A DNA stretch of 64,000 nucleotides from an uncultured Psychrobacter sp. GTDB lineage: Bacteria > Pseudomonadota > Gammaproteobacteria > Pseudomonadales > Moraxellaceae. The notes under the pieces were generated by a model. That model was not told where the DNA came from. It did no database searches and saw only the letters and a program-made list of their open reading frames with translations. Positions 38,330-47,520 of this stretch are shown one piece after another; positions within the stretch are counted from its first letter, which is position 1; each line of letters opens with the position of its first letter. Made by a program: the position numbers and the translations under genes. The stretch is from NCBI GenBank assembly GCA_947489525.1, contig CANLDW010000003.1, positions 186,001-250,000 on the forward strand, in the 5' to 3' direction.

Positions 38330-39652
38330 ATGATGTTAAAAAAACAGTATATCGCCTTTTTACCAGCACTCGTTATGGTGGGCTGTACCAGTCAGCAGGC
38401 TATGCAAGCGCCGCCAACGAAACCGGTACGTCAAGGCAATGTCCAGATCACTCAGACGCAAAGAGTGCAAGTGCGACCCGCGCCTGCCCCAAAGCCTGCA
38501 CCGAATGTCGTGATGACCAAACCTGCTGCACCCACAAGCTATAATACCTTTGCAGACTGGCAGTCGGACTTCTCCATGCGTGCATTGTCATCGGGGTATG
38601 ATGCCGCTACCATCCAGCGTCTACTCAGCTCAACTTATCTCAATCAGCAAGTCATCTCACTTGATTCGAGCCAAGCTGAGTTCTCAAAGATGCCGTGGGA
38701 GTACGTTGACTCGGCGGTATCAGATGCACGGGTGAGTACAGGGACGCGTAAATTTGCCGATCAGCGCGCTTTATTAAGGCAGTTAGAGTCGCAATATGGG
38801 GTCAATGCCGAGATTATTGCTGCTATCTGGGGTATGGAGTCCTCGTATGGCGCAGTGACTGGGAGTAGTTATTTGCCAAGCGCGCTGGCAAGCTTGGCTT
38901 ATGATGGACGCCGCCGTGAATTTGCTGAGACGCAGCTATTGTCGCTGGCAACGCTACTACAGCGGGGCGATGTGTCATGGTCAAATCTTGAGGGCTCTTG
39001 GGCGGGCGGTATGGGGCAGACGCAGTTTATTCCTGGTACTTGGCTTGCGCAAGGTGTGGATGGCGATGGCAACGGCCACCGTAATCCATGGGCGACAGAA
39101 GATGCTTTAGCATCTACTGCTAATTACTTGAGTAATTCAGGCTGGGTGCGTGGCCTACAGCCCTTTTATGAAGCTGTGATTCCAGCCTCTTTTGATTATT
39201 CAGTTTTGGGTACAAAGCAGCCTGCTGCAAGATGGGCGGCTATGGGAATCGACACTATTGATGATGTTTATCTTGATGCCAATACGATGATGGAGCTGTG
39301 GCTACCTGCGGGCAAAGACGGTCCTGCGCTACTGCTTAGCCCCAATTTCGACGTGATTAAAGTCTATAATAACTCCTCAAGCTACGCGTTAGGCGTGAGC
39401 TTACTTGGTCGCGCGATTAGTGGGCAAAGTGGGTTGCGCAAATCTTGGCCACGCTATGAGCGTCCTTTATCGACCTCACAAGTGACTAACTTGCAGCGCC
39501 GGTTGACTAGCCTTGGTTATGATACTAAAGGCGCGGATGGTATTATAGGTAGCAATACACGTAGCGCCTTTCAGCGCTGGCAGGCTGCTAATGGACAAGT
39601 ACCTGACGGCTTTATCAGCCAAAGCAGCGCTGGAGCTCTAACATCGTGGTGA
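38330..39652 (+). CDS. Lytic murein transglycosylase, MltB family, with peptidoglycan-binding domain
   Basis: A 440-residue lipoprotein (lipobox M-V-G-C, Cys19) with a Pro/Lys-rich linker, a family-3 (MltB-like) transglycosylase domain (about 72-365) and a C-terminal PG_binding_1 domain (about 375-438: L-Q-R-R-L-T-S-L-G-Y ... F-Q-R-W-Q). The catalytic glutamate is in I-W-G-M-E-S-S-Y-G (Glu170), and G-G-M-G-Q-T-Q-F-I-P-G-T is intact. It cleaves the glycan with formation of anhydro-muramic ends. The gene follows the NlpD-like one and is closed by a terminator. Confidence 0.92.
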   Translation: MMLKKQYIAFLPALVMVGCTSQQAMQAPPTKPVRQGNVQITQTQRVQVRPAPAPKPAPNVVMTKPAAPTSYNTFADWQSDFSMRALSSGYDAATIQRLLSSTYLNQQVISLDSSQAEFSKMPWEYVDSAVSDARVSTGTRKFADQRALLRQLESQYGVNAEIIAAIWGMESSYGAVTGSSYLPSALASLAYDGRRREFAETQLLSLATLLQRGDVSWSNLEGSWAGGMGQTQFIPGTWLAQGVDGDGNGHRNPWATEDALASTANYLSNSGWVRGLQPFYEAVIPASFDYSVLGTKQPAARWAAMGIDTIDDVYLDANTMMELWLPAGKDGPALLLSPNFDVIKVYNNSSSYALGVSLLGRAISGQSGLRKSWPRYERPLSTSQVTNLQRRLTSLGYDTKGADGIIGSNTRSAFQRWQAANGQVPDGFISQSSAGALTSW

Positions 39653-39723
39653 AATGATATGATTACGCCTGTATTTAAGAGTCAATACTGGCAACGGTGG
39701 CTGTTATCATAAATATCATAAAC

Positions 39724-39755
39724 AAAAGCACTCTATGATGAGTGCTTTTTGCTTT
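39724..39755 (+). terminator. Rho-independent terminator after the transglycosylase gene
   Basis: A 10-bp perfect stem, aaaagcactc with gagtgctttt, has a tatgat loop and is followed by T-rich sequence. Confidence 0.85.
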
Positions 39756-39922
39756 TATTTAAGAGTCTTTATTAATTTAAGTCCCTTACTTTTAAGAGTA
39801 GGAACAAGCGTATAGAATTGGTACGAGTATGAGAAAATAGGGCAGCTGAGTGCTAAACTACAAACGCTTATGACTTATTTATTCTAAAGACCCCAAGACA
39901 TATCAGTAATAAGAGTACCCTT

Positions 39923-41218
39923 ATGATTAGTATGGAAGATCTACAAGCGGCAATTGCACAGCGTGTGTCCACTTATAATAATAAAGATTTTGTGCTACAA
40001 AAACGAGCGGTGCAGACGCGGGCGCTCCTCGAGAGTCGCAATCAGATACTAGCACGTGATATTACCTCACCCTTTGCGATACCAAGACAGCATATATCAG
40101 CGATGGATGGTTACGGCATTGCGCAAGGTAGTGATCTGTCACAAGAAACGAGAATTGAAATCGTTGGGGAGTCTCAGGCAGGTCGCCCTTATGAGGGTAA
40201 GCTTGCAGCAGGACAAGGCGTACGTCTCTTTACTGGAGCAGTTGTGCCTGATGATTGTGATACGGTCATTATGCAAGAAAATACCAACTTTGCAGTAATA
40301 AAAGGCAGTATCGATAAATCAAAGCCTTATTCGATTACGTTATCCCAAGATGCTAAACCTGCACAAAATATTCGTCAGCAAGGTGAGGAGATTGCGTCAG
40401 GGGAAGTCGTGCTCAAAGCAGGTAAACGTCTCAATCCTACTGATATCAGCCTATTGGCGAATTTAGGGTTTGCTGAGGTCGAAGTTTTTCAGCCCTTAAC
40501 CGTGGGTCTGATCGCGACAGGAGATGAGCTGGTTGCTATTGGCAATGAGCTCAGTCATCTGGCCCAAATATATAACTCCAATACGCCAACGCTAAAGAGT
40601 ATGCTTGCCCATCTACCCGTGACGGTGCAAGACTATGGTATTATTCCAGACAATTTAGCACAAACGACGACCGCCATTAATGAGGCGATGCAGACTTGTG
40701 ATGTCCTGATATCAACAGCGGGCGTATCAGTAGGCGACTACGATTTTTTGACCACCGTCATTGAGGACTTAGGTCAGATCAACCACTATAAAGTGGCGAT
40801 GAAACCCGGTAAGCCTTTTGTTTTTGGTGAGCTGACCCAAAACCTTGACAAGCCTGTCTTGTATTTTGGCTTGCCGGGCAATCCATTATCTACAGTCGTC
40901 GGCGCGCTACAGTTCGTTATCCCAGCGCTATGGCAGCTCTCCGGTGCACGCTTGCAAGAGCAGCCAACTCCATTGATGCTAAAAGCCTGCCTTACGAATA
41001 ATGTCAAAAAATCAGCCGGACGCAAGGACTTTCAGCGCGGCATTGTTACCCAAACTGGTGTAGGCGAATATGAGGTTGAGTGCTTTACCAGTCAGCAATC
41101 ACATAGAATCAAGCAGCTTAGTCGCGCCAATTGTTTCGTGGTGTTAGATAAAGATAGCGGTAACGTCGCAGCAGGAAGTACAGTCATCGTCCAGCCTTTT
41201 CCATGGTTACAGCAATAG
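39923..41218 (+). CDS. moeA: Molybdopterin molybdenumtransferase
   Basis: A 431-residue MoeA, which inserts molybdate into adenylated molybdopterin. S-A-M-D-G-Y-G in domain 1, the G-E-E-I segment and the MoCF motif S-T-A-G-V-S-V-G-D-Y-D-F with G-L-P-G-N-P-L-S-T are intact, and the C-terminal beta barrel covers about the last 75 residues. It is the first gene of a Moco and molybdate-uptake cluster extending to 47349, all on one strand. Confidence 0.95.
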   Translation: MISMEDLQAAIAQRVSTYNNKDFVLQKRAVQTRALLESRNQILARDITSPFAIPRQHISAMDGYGIAQGSDLSQETRIEIVGESQAGRPYEGKLAAGQGVRLFTGAVVPDDCDTVIMQENTNFAVIKGSIDKSKPYSITLSQDAKPAQNIRQQGEEIASGEVVLKAGKRLNPTDISLLANLGFAEVEVFQPLTVGLIATGDELVAIGNELSHLAQIYNSNTPTLKSMLAHLPVTVQDYGIIPDNLAQTTTAINEAMQTCDVLISTAGVSVGDYDFLTTVIEDLGQINHYKVAMKPGKPFVFGELTQNLDKPVLYFGLPGNPLSTVVGALQFVIPALWQLSGARLQEQPTPLMLKACLTNNVKKSAGRKDFQRGIVTQTGVGEYEVECFTSQQSHRIKQLSRANCFVVLDKDSGNVAAGSTVIVQPFPWLQQ

Positions 41219-41354
41219 CGCCTTTGCCAATCTGCTATAAGATGACTACAAAAAATGAGGCAAGAAGCGCTACAATACAAGAAGCACTACAATAATAGAG
41301 TAAACTCAAATAATAAAGTATCGCTGATATCAGCGATACTGACGGTAGTAAACT

Positions 41355-42515
41355 ATGAGTGATAATCAGATTCATGTGGGTAATGTAAATAAAGCCAATA
41401 ACAACATAAACCCCGTTAATACAAACGCGACAGATCTAGGACGTGCTCAGTGGTACGCGCCTAGTCTGCCCAATGGACTAGCAAGAGCAAACAGTGGGGG
41501 TTTTAGCGCATCGTCTATAGAGTCGCCAGTAGCTGCTAGTGAGTTGTTGACGGACGGTTTTGCCCGGCGTCTGACTTATCTGCGCTTGTCCATTACTGAT
41601 TTTTGTAATTTTCGCTGCGAGTATTGTCTGCCTAAGGGTTATCAAGGCAAGCGTCCCGATGATGAGCTTAGTGTCCCTGAGATTGCAACTTTGATACAGG
41701 GCTTTGCGCAAGTGGGTACGAAAAAGGTAAGAATTACGGGCGGCGAGCCCTCTATTCGCCGCGATGTGGTAGAGATTATTGAAACCATCAAGCAAACTTC
41801 AGGTATTGAGACAGTAGCAATGACCAGTAATGGTTATAAACTGGCCAAACACTTAGAGAGCTGGCAAGCGGCGGGTCTCAACCAGCTCAATATCAGTATG
41901 GATAGCTTCGATGCGGCGACCTTTCACAAGATGACAGGGTTTAATACGTTACCGCAGATGATACGTGACATGGATCAGCTGCTTGAAACGACCGACATTA
42001 AGTTAAAAATAAACAGTATCTTAATGGCAGAGACGGCGTTTGAGAACCTGATGAGCGCTATTGACTACGTCAAAGATCGTCCTGTGACCTACCGCTTTAT
42101 TGAGTTCATGCAGACGAGCGATAACAGTGATTTGTTCTTTGCTCAGCACGCCCAGTCCGATATCATTACTGAGTACTTATTAGAGCACGGCTGGCAGACC
42201 CACGAGCGTGGTCTTAATGATGGTCCAGCTATAGAGTACAGCCATCCTGACTACAGGGGCCGCATCGGTATGATCGCCCCTTATGCCGCGCACTTTTGCG
42301 ATAGTTGTAACCGTCTGCGTGTCAGCTCGCAAGGCAAAGTACACCTGTGTTTATTTGATCAAGGCAACTATAATATTCGTCATCATTTGCAGCAAGACGA
42401 TGTACGAGGTTTAGTCGATACTTTGCATAGCTTTATGCCAATAAAACCTGAACACCATCACTTGCACGATGCCAATAGCGGTATTATGCATAATTTATCT
42501 ATTATTGGCGGCTAA
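41355..42515 (+). CDS. moaA: GTP 3',8-cyclase
   Basis: A 386-residue radical-SAM enzyme for the first step of molybdopterin synthesis. The N-terminal cluster motif is C-N-F-R-C-E-Y-C (Cys84, 88, 91). The C-terminal cluster is C-D-S-C-N-R-L-R-V plus a third Cys in V-H-L-C-L-F, and the chain ends in Gly-Gly as required. Compared with the usual 330 residues, it has an N-terminal extension of about 60 Asn-rich residues before the G-F-A-R-R-L-T-Y-L-R-L-S core. A later start is possible, but no ATG lies in that interval, so the extension may be real. Confidence 0.95.
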   Translation: MSDNQIHVGNVNKANNNINPVNTNATDLGRAQWYAPSLPNGLARANSGGFSASSIESPVAASELLTDGFARRLTYLRLSITDFCNFRCEYCLPKGYQGKRPDDELSVPEIATLIQGFAQVGTKKVRITGGEPSIRRDVVEIIETIKQTSGIETVAMTSNGYKLAKHLESWQAAGLNQLNISMDSFDAATFHKMTGFNTLPQMIRDMDQLLETTDIKLKINSILMAETAFENLMSAIDYVKDRPVTYRFIEFMQTSDNSDLFFAQHAQSDIITEYLLEHGWQTHERGLNDGPAIEYSHPDYRGRIGMIAPYAAHFCDSCNRLRVSSQGKVHLCLFDQGNYNIRHHLQQDDVRGLVDTLHSFMPIKPEHHHLHDANSGIMHNLSIIGG

Positions 42516-42701
42516 TGAGAGGGCGAGTTGCACCGCCAGTCATTTTTTAACTTCACTTTTTAGTATAGTCAATCAATATTGAAAGTGGTACAAGGCAGAC
42601 GAGTGCAAGTACTACAGTAGTAGGCTAAATGAGTCTAACGCTGTAACACTTTAATAGGGATTCGACTATATAAAGACATTCTAAGATAACAAGGATTATC
42701 C

Positions 42702-43232
42702 ATGAGCAAACCTGAAGCGGCGTTCACTCCTTTGAACATAGCGGTATTAACCGTTTCCGATAGCCGGACGCTAGAGCAAGATACCTCAGGTCAGTATTTA
42801 GCGGACAGCTTGACGCAAGCGGGGCACACCTTAGCTGATCGTCAGCTCATCACTGATGATATTTATCAGATTCGTGCCGTCATGAGTGGCTGGATTGCTG
42901 ATCCAGCAGTACATGCAGTGATCACTACTGGCGGCACAGGTTTTTATATTAGAGATAGTATGCCAGAGGCTGTTAGCGTATTGTTTGATAAGTCCATTGA
43001 CGGCTTCGGTGAGATGTTTCGTCTTATATCAAAAGACGAGATCGGTATGTCAACAGTGCAATCGCGCGCTATTGCTGGTATGGCAAACAATACAGGTATC
43101 TTTTGTCTGCCTGGCTCATCAGGCGCATGCCGTACAGGCTGGGAGCATATCCTCAAAGAGCAGTTGGATAACCGTACGCGTCCATGCAACTTTGTGCCGC
43201 ATTTTATGGCGCAAAATCCAAATCATAGTTGA
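42702..43232 (+). CDS. moaB: Molybdopterin adenylyltransferase MoaB
   Basis: A 176-residue MoCF domain protein. V-S-D-S-R near the N-terminus, T-T-G-G-T-G-F, P-E-A-V and the late G-S-S-G-A-C-R-T-G-W stretch mark MoaB, which activates molybdopterin by adenylylation in organisms without a MogA of that type. A clean ribosome site (aaggatta) precedes the ATG. The stop codon lies in a short direct repeat (aatcatagttgaa at 43221 and 43243). Confidence 0.93.
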   Translation: MSKPEAAFTPLNIAVLTVSDSRTLEQDTSGQYLADSLTQAGHTLADRQLITDDIYQIRAVMSGWIADPAVHAVITTGGTGFYIRDSMPEAVSVLFDKSIDGFGEMFRLISKDEIGMSTVQSRAIAGMANNTGIFCLPGSSGACRTGWEHILKEQLDNRTRPCNFVPHFMAQNPNHS

Positions 43233-43277
43233 ACCCTAGTTGAATCATAGTTGAATTTTGAGAGGTGGACTACGACA

Positions 43278-44018
43278 GTGAAGGTTGATGAGGCTACAAG
43301 TGACAAAACCTTAAACAGTTTAAACCGTTTGGCAGGCGTGGTGATTTTGGCTGGTGGCAACTCCACCCGCATGGGAACGCCCAAAGCCCTACTGACACTT
43401 CCAACTGGTGAGCGCTTACTGGATTATCACATCAGGCACGCGCTGGCGCTTGATGTCCCTATCCTGCTTGCCGATAACGCGCATAACTTTGCTATCGACG
43501 CTGAACTACTTCATCAAGCAACCGTATCGCGTATCAAAGATTATGACGCTGCTGACAGAAATTATGTTGACAGTAGCTATGTTGACAGTAGTAATCAAGG
43601 TGACTATAAAAAAACAGGCGGAGCATTAGCAGCAATTGCAGCCGCTTTGCAAACCTTAAAAAAACCATTAGTCAAACACCATGAGCAAAAATCGTGGCTG
43701 CTGGTCATAAGCTGCGATAGTCTTATTCCAGCGCCCGATTTATGGCAAAAGCTACAAGCTGCAATAATGCAGGCTAATGATAGGCAAGTGATCTGCCTCG
43801 CTGATGCGGAGCATTTATACCCTTTGCTCGGACTTTATCAGCTTAGCCTTGCCTATGAGCTCAAGGGCTATCTTGATAATAATCAACGCCGCGTTATACC
43901 TTTTATTGAGCCGATAGTACATACCATAGCGCTACCAGAACAGTGGCATGACCTTACTAATTTCAATACACCTAGCGCTTTTAAAAGGGCAATAAAGTCG
44001 TTAGATCGTCAAGTCTAA
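43278..44018 (+). CDS. mobA: Molybdenum cofactor guanylyltransferase
   Basis: A 246-residue MobA-type nucleotidyltransferase that adds GMP to molybdopterin. The N-terminal V-I-L-A-G-G-N-S-T-R-M-G-T-P-K-A-L-L loop binds GTP, and I-S-C-D-S-L-I-P is the metal site, with Ser where MobA usually has Met/Gly. The frame opens with TTG at 43251, but I choose the GTG at 43278 because agaggtgg lies nine bases ahead of it and the TTG has no ribosome site. Sequence after residue 95 is diverged and contains a short repeat (Y-V-D-S-S-Y-V-D-S-S). A CTP-using MocA-like activity cannot be excluded. Confidence 0.85.
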   Translation: MKVDEATSDKTLNSLNRLAGVVILAGGNSTRMGTPKALLTLPTGERLLDYHIRHALALDVPILLADNAHNFAIDAELLHQATVSRIKDYDAADRNYVDSSYVDSSNQGDYKKTGGALAAIAAALQTLKKPLVKHHEQKSWLLVISCDSLIPAPDLWQKLQAAIMQANDRQVICLADAEHLYPLLGLYQLSLAYELKGYLDNNQRRVIPFIEPIVHTIALPEQWHDLTNFNTPSAFKRAIKSLDRQV

Positions 44019-44098
44019 GTGATTGAATGAAGTAAAGAAGGGATCATGTAGTCTTAACACATTAAAAAACAACAAAGCGTTTAAACGAGATAAAAATA

Positions 44099-44629
44099 AT
44101 GAGTAACGACGTCCAAAAAGACCATGAATCGACTAGAGAAAATACAAAACAAACCACGCTGTCGCATCTTGATGGCGACGGTGATATTAAGATGGTGGAT
44201 GTTAGTGGCAAAGTAGCAAGCACAAGAGAGGCGCGAGCGACAGGGCAGGTACGTTTTCCCAAAAATATTTATCAGCAGATTAAAGCCGCTGATGGTATGA
44301 CGAAAAAGGGTAGTATTACTCAAACCGCGCATATCGCTGGGATTATGGCGGCTAAACGCACGCATGATCTTATTCCTTTGTGCCATCCCTTGCCTTTGGA
44401 TAAAATCGTTATTAGCTTTAATTATGATGACGCTGCTAATAGTATCCTTGTTAATGCGACGGTAAAAGTTACGCATAAGACTGGCGTCGAGATGGAAGCG
44501 TTAACTGCTGTCAGCGTGGCTTGTTTAACCGTATATGATATGACTAAAGCCATCTCACACGATATCGTGATCGATGATATTCATCTCGTCACAAAGATAG
44601 GCGGCAAATCCGATTATCGTCATGCGTAG
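44099..44629 (+). CDS. moaC: Cyclic pyranopterin monophosphate synthase
   Basis: A 176-residue MoaC, which acts with MoaA to make cyclic pyranopterin monophosphate. The M-V-D-V-S-G-K opening, the A-H-I-A-G-I-M-A-A-K-R-T segment, L-I-P-L-C-H-P-L and the K-T-G-V-E-M-E-A-L-T motif are intact. It has a 20-residue polar N-terminal extension. The 234-base gap to moaD contains a 16-bp tandem repeat. Confidence 0.97.
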   Translation: MSNDVQKDHESTRENTKQTTLSHLDGDGDIKMVDVSGKVASTREARATGQVRFPKNIYQQIKAADGMTKKGSITQTAHIAGIMAAKRTHDLIPLCHPLPLDKIVISFNYDDAANSILVNATVKVTHKTGVEMEALTAVSVACLTVYDMTKAISHDIVIDDIHLVTKIGGKSDYRHA

Positions 44630-44755
44630 AAAAATCATATGGTGTTAGAACTGGCAAAGTTACCTTTTAATTATAAGAAGTATAATTAAAACAATATGAA
44701 GAAGGGTTTAAGGAATCATTCTAAAGCGCAATGCTATGCTTAGTTTAGCTACCGC

Positions 44756-44835
44756 GTAATTTAACCATCCTGTAGTTTAACCACCCCATAATTTAACCAC
44801 CCTATAATTTGACCACCCTGTAGTTTAACCATCGA
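44756..44835. repeat. 16-bp tandem repeat, five copies, between moaC and moaD
   Basis: Five imperfect units of the type gtagtttaaccaccct lie at 44756, 44772, 44788, 44804 and 44820, each differing at one to four positions. The array is non-coding and ends about 30 bases before moaD. Confidence 0.9.
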
Positions 44836-44863
44836 TAGTCATTCAACAGATCAAGATCAGCTT

Positions 44864-45124
44864 ATGAACAGCGATACCACTATGAATATTACTATTTTAT
44901 ACTTTGCCAGCCTTGCCGATGAAGCCAATTGTCAAACGGAAACAGTACACGTCGATACGTCGACCTCGTTAACTGAGCTGTATGAGCAGCTGCGCCAAAA
45001 GCATCATTTTAGTCAACCACAACAGCAATTGCGCGTGGCTATCAATGATTATTTTGCTCACTGGACGGATACGATTCATGATGGCGATAGCGTGGCGTTC
45101 ATTACCCCAGTCGCCGGTGGTTAA
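44864..45124 (+). CDS. moaD: Molybdopterin synthase small subunit
   Basis: An 86-residue ubiquitin-like sulfur carrier ending in V-A-G-G; its C-terminal glycine is thiocarboxylated and delivers sulfur to MoaE. I-L-Y-F-A-S-L-A-D-E near the start and F-I-T-P-V-A-G-G at the end are typical. ATG at 44864 is used; the ATG six codons later (44882) would give the more usual length, and neither has a clear ribosome site. moaE follows after 72 bases. Confidence 0.93.
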   Translation: MNSDTTMNITILYFASLADEANCQTETVHVDTSTSLTELYEQLRQKHHFSQPQQQLRVAINDYFAHWTDTIHDGDSVAFITPVAGG

Positions 45125-45196
45125 ACAGTAAGCTAGGCTCTACAATACATTGAGCGTTGCAATCATAAAAAGAGTAGAAAAAAGAGAAGAGATGCC

Positions 45197-45688
45197 ATGA
45201 CAGATAACGTACACGGTCAATCAATGACGATTAAACGCAGTGTGGATGAGGTCTATGAGATAGCGGCGCGCGATGGCTTTGCCTTGTTAGATACGGCTAT
45301 CGATGAAAATCGTCTTAAAGCCATGCTTGAGGATGATGGCGCTGGCGCCTTTGTCTGCTTTGAGGGTCGAGTACGCAATCATAACAATGCTACCCAAGTT
45401 GAGCGCCTAACTTATTATGGCTACGAGGATTTAGCACTTAATCAGGGTCGCGCTATCATCGCTGAGGCAAAAGAGCGTTTTGAGATCCTGCACGCGGTCG
45501 CTATACATCGTATCGGCGCGCTTGAGATTGGTGATGTGGCAGTTTGGGTAGGGGTGGTTTCCGCGCACCGTTATCCCTCGTTTGACGCTTGCCGCTGGAT
45601 ACTTGATACGATTAAAGCTGACATCCCGGTATGGAAGCAAGAGTACTATGATAACGCGGATTCTAAATGGCTTAGCAACAATGGTTAG
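45197..45688 (+). CDS. moaE: Molybdopterin synthase catalytic subunit
   Basis: A 163-residue MoaE. G-A-F-V-C-F-E-G-R-V-R-N-H, L-T-Y-Y-G-Y-E, H-R-I-G-A-L-E-I-G-D, S-A-H-R and the catalytic-lysine segments V-P-V-W-K-Q-E are intact. With MoaD it converts cyclic pyranopterin monophosphate to molybdopterin. A strong ribosome site (gaagaga) precedes the ATG. A perfect 14-bp tandem duplication spans its TAG stop codon (45683-45710). Confidence 0.96.
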   Translation: MTDNVHGQSMTIKRSVDEVYEIAARDGFALLDTAIDENRLKAMLEDDGAGAFVCFEGRVRNHNNATQVERLTYYGYEDLALNQGRAIIAEAKERFEILHAVAIHRIGALEIGDVAVWVGVVSAHRYPSFDACRWILDTIKADIPVWKQEYYDNADSKWLSNNG

Positions 45689-45710
45689 TTGCAAGCGGTT
45701 AGTTGCAAGC
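45683..45710. repeat. 14-bp tandem duplication across the moaE stop codon
   Basis: The unit ggttagttgcaagc occurs twice without a gap. The first copy includes the last codon base pairs and the TAG stop of moaE. Confidence 0.9.
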
Positions 45711-45761
45711 GCGCTAGTCACTAACGCTTAATAACGAAACGGTTGGCGATAAATAAATATA

Positions 45762-46580
45762 ATGATAAAAATAAGTAATCTCACGCTAGCGGTTTTGACT
45801 CTTGCAGTAGTGAGCGTAAGCTCATGTACTCAGGTAGATAGTACAAGCGAGACCAGTAGCGTCAATGAACCTGTGCTACGCATTGCAGCGGCGTCAAATT
45901 TAGCGGAGGTGTTACCCGCTGTTATTAAAGGTTATACGGCGGCGCGACACTTAGACGCGCAAGACATCGAAGTGACTTATGCTTCTTCAGGTAAGCTCTA
46001 TGCACAAATCAAAGCGGGCGCGCCTTACGATGTGTTCTTAGCAGCGAATCAAGCGTTTCCGGCTAGGCTGGCACAAGAGCAACAATCAAAAGTAGCAACT
46101 TATCAACCCTTTACTTACACCCAAGGTCAACTAGCCCTGTATAGTGTGACTAAACCTGTAAATGAGCTTAGCCTAGCCTCGTTGCATAATATCGCTCAAG
46201 AGACTGATAGCAAAGTCACTATTGCTAATCCTGAGCTTGCCCCTTATGGTGCATCAGCAACAGCTTACTTGCAACAGCAGAACTTGTATGACACTTTAGT
46301 TAAGCAAAATCAGTTGATACAAGCTGAGAATATCGGACAAGCTTTTCAGTATGCGCATACGGGAAGTGCGGACTATGGCTTTGTGGCACAACCGCAAGTG
46401 CTTGCTATTCAAGCAACACCTGAACAATTTATCACTTTACCGATTAATTCCTATCCCGCGATTTTACAAGATGGTATTGTTACCAGTGACAAACCGATGG
46501 CGCTAGATTTTAGCACTTACTTACGTTCTAAGCAGGCGCAGGATTATTTTGCTAACGCTGGCTACTTGGCCATTAAGTAA
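45762..46580 (+). CDS. modA: Molybdate ABC transporter substrate-binding protein
   Basis: A 272-residue periplasmic binding protein. The N-terminal signal ends with a lipobox-like V-S-S-C (Cys22), so it may be a lipoprotein. R-I-A-A-A-S-N-L-A, Y-A-S-S-G-K-L-Y-A-Q-I-K-A-G-A-P-Y-D-V-F-L-A-A and A-P-Y-G-A are oxyanion-pocket motifs of ModA, whose Ser and Tyr residues bind molybdate or tungstate. It follows moaE by 73 bases and precedes modB. Confidence 0.94.
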   Translation: MIKISNLTLAVLTLAVVSVSSCTQVDSTSETSSVNEPVLRIAAASNLAEVLPAVIKGYTAARHLDAQDIEVTYASSGKLYAQIKAGAPYDVFLAANQAFPARLAQEQQSKVATYQPFTYTQGQLALYSVTKPVNELSLASLHNIAQETDSKVTIANPELAPYGASATAYLQQQNLYDTLVKQNQLIQAENIGQAFQYAHTGSADYGFVAQPQVLAIQATPEQFITLPINSYPAILQDGIVTSDKPMALDFSTYLRSKQAQDYFANAGYLAIK

Positions 46581-46635
46581 TAAATAATCTCGATCATGAT
46601 AAGCCAGTCTTAACCTGTACGTCTTAGAATAAGGG

Positions 46636-47349
46636 ATGAGTTACATTATGATCGAACACTCTCTCCTATCAGACATGCTTAGACCTTTTTGGGTCAGTAT
46701 TAAGCTTGCTAGTATTACCACGTTGTGTTTGCTCCTGTTCGCCACGCCCTTAGCTTATTGGTTGGCCAGACCTAGCCAAAGGCGTCTCGTAGCCCGTCTT
46801 AAGATTATACTGATGGGCGTAGTAGCGATGCCACTCGTATTACCGCCAACGGTGATTGGCTTTTATCTACTGCTGCTATTGAGTCCAAATTTTGGTATTG
46901 GTCAATGGTTAAGCGCGCATCAGATCAGTCCGCTTATCTTTACCTTTGAAGGCCTCGTCATTGGCTCTATCATCTACTCCCTGCCGTTTTATATTCAGCC
47001 TGTCTACGCGCAGTTCATTCGCATTCCCAAAAGTGTAACCGACGTGGCGAACCTATTGGAAGCTAATCGTTTAAGACGGTTTGTCCGCATCGCTCTACCA
47101 CAAGCGCGCGTCGGTATTATTTTAGGTAGCTTGATTAGCTTTGCCCATACGATTGGCGAGTTTGGGGTGGTACTGATGATAGGTGGCAGTATCGCTGGTG
47201 AGACCAAAGTCGTCTCCATAGCCATATATGAACAAGTTGAAGCGCTCAACTATGACGCTGCGCACGCTATGTCTGCGGTTTTGGTCATTATGGGGATGAT
47301 CATGGTGGGTCTGATTGCCAGTGTGAATAGGCGCTATCAGCGCTTGTGA
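46636..47349 (+). CDS. modB: Molybdate ABC transporter permease
   Basis: A 237-residue permease with five or six membrane helices. The EAA-type loop reads A-N-L-L-E-A-N-R-L-R-R-F-V-R-I-A-L-P-Q-A, and the later R-V-G-I-I-L-G-S-L-I-S-F-A-H-T-I-G-E-F-G segment is characteristic of ModB. The next gene on the strand is a universal stress protein. No modC ATPase gene lies in this window, and none is fused to ModB, so the ATPase must come from elsewhere. Confidence 0.94.
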   Translation: MSYIMIEHSLLSDMLRPFWVSIKLASITTLCLLLFATPLAYWLARPSQRRLVARLKIILMGVVAMPLVLPPTVIGFYLLLLLSPNFGIGQWLSAHQISPLIFTFEGLVIGSIIYSLPFYIQPVYAQFIRIPKSVTDVANLLEANRLRRFVRIALPQARVGIILGSLISFAHTIGEFGVVLMIGGSIAGETKVVSIAIYEQVEALNYDAAHAMSAVLVIMGMIMVGLIASVNRRYQRL

Positions 47350-47520
47350 GGTCGGTACAATATGTTCGATATGCAATTTTAATAGAATACGTTTAATACG
47401 ATACTGTCAATAGTGCAGCAAAATCACAAACACGATATCCGTACTTAATAACGCTAGCTCTAACCGCGCTAAACTTGTTAGAGTCTATAGACACTTTTAC
47501 ATTAGCGATGGGGATACATT

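Noticed and set aside
44081..44476. 131-residue antisense frame opposite moaC
   Set aside because: moaC is intact on the other strand and the antisense product has no family features.
44756..44835. Possible CRISPR array
   Set aside because: Units are directly adjacent 16-mers without unique spacers, and no cas genes are present; a simple tandem repeat.
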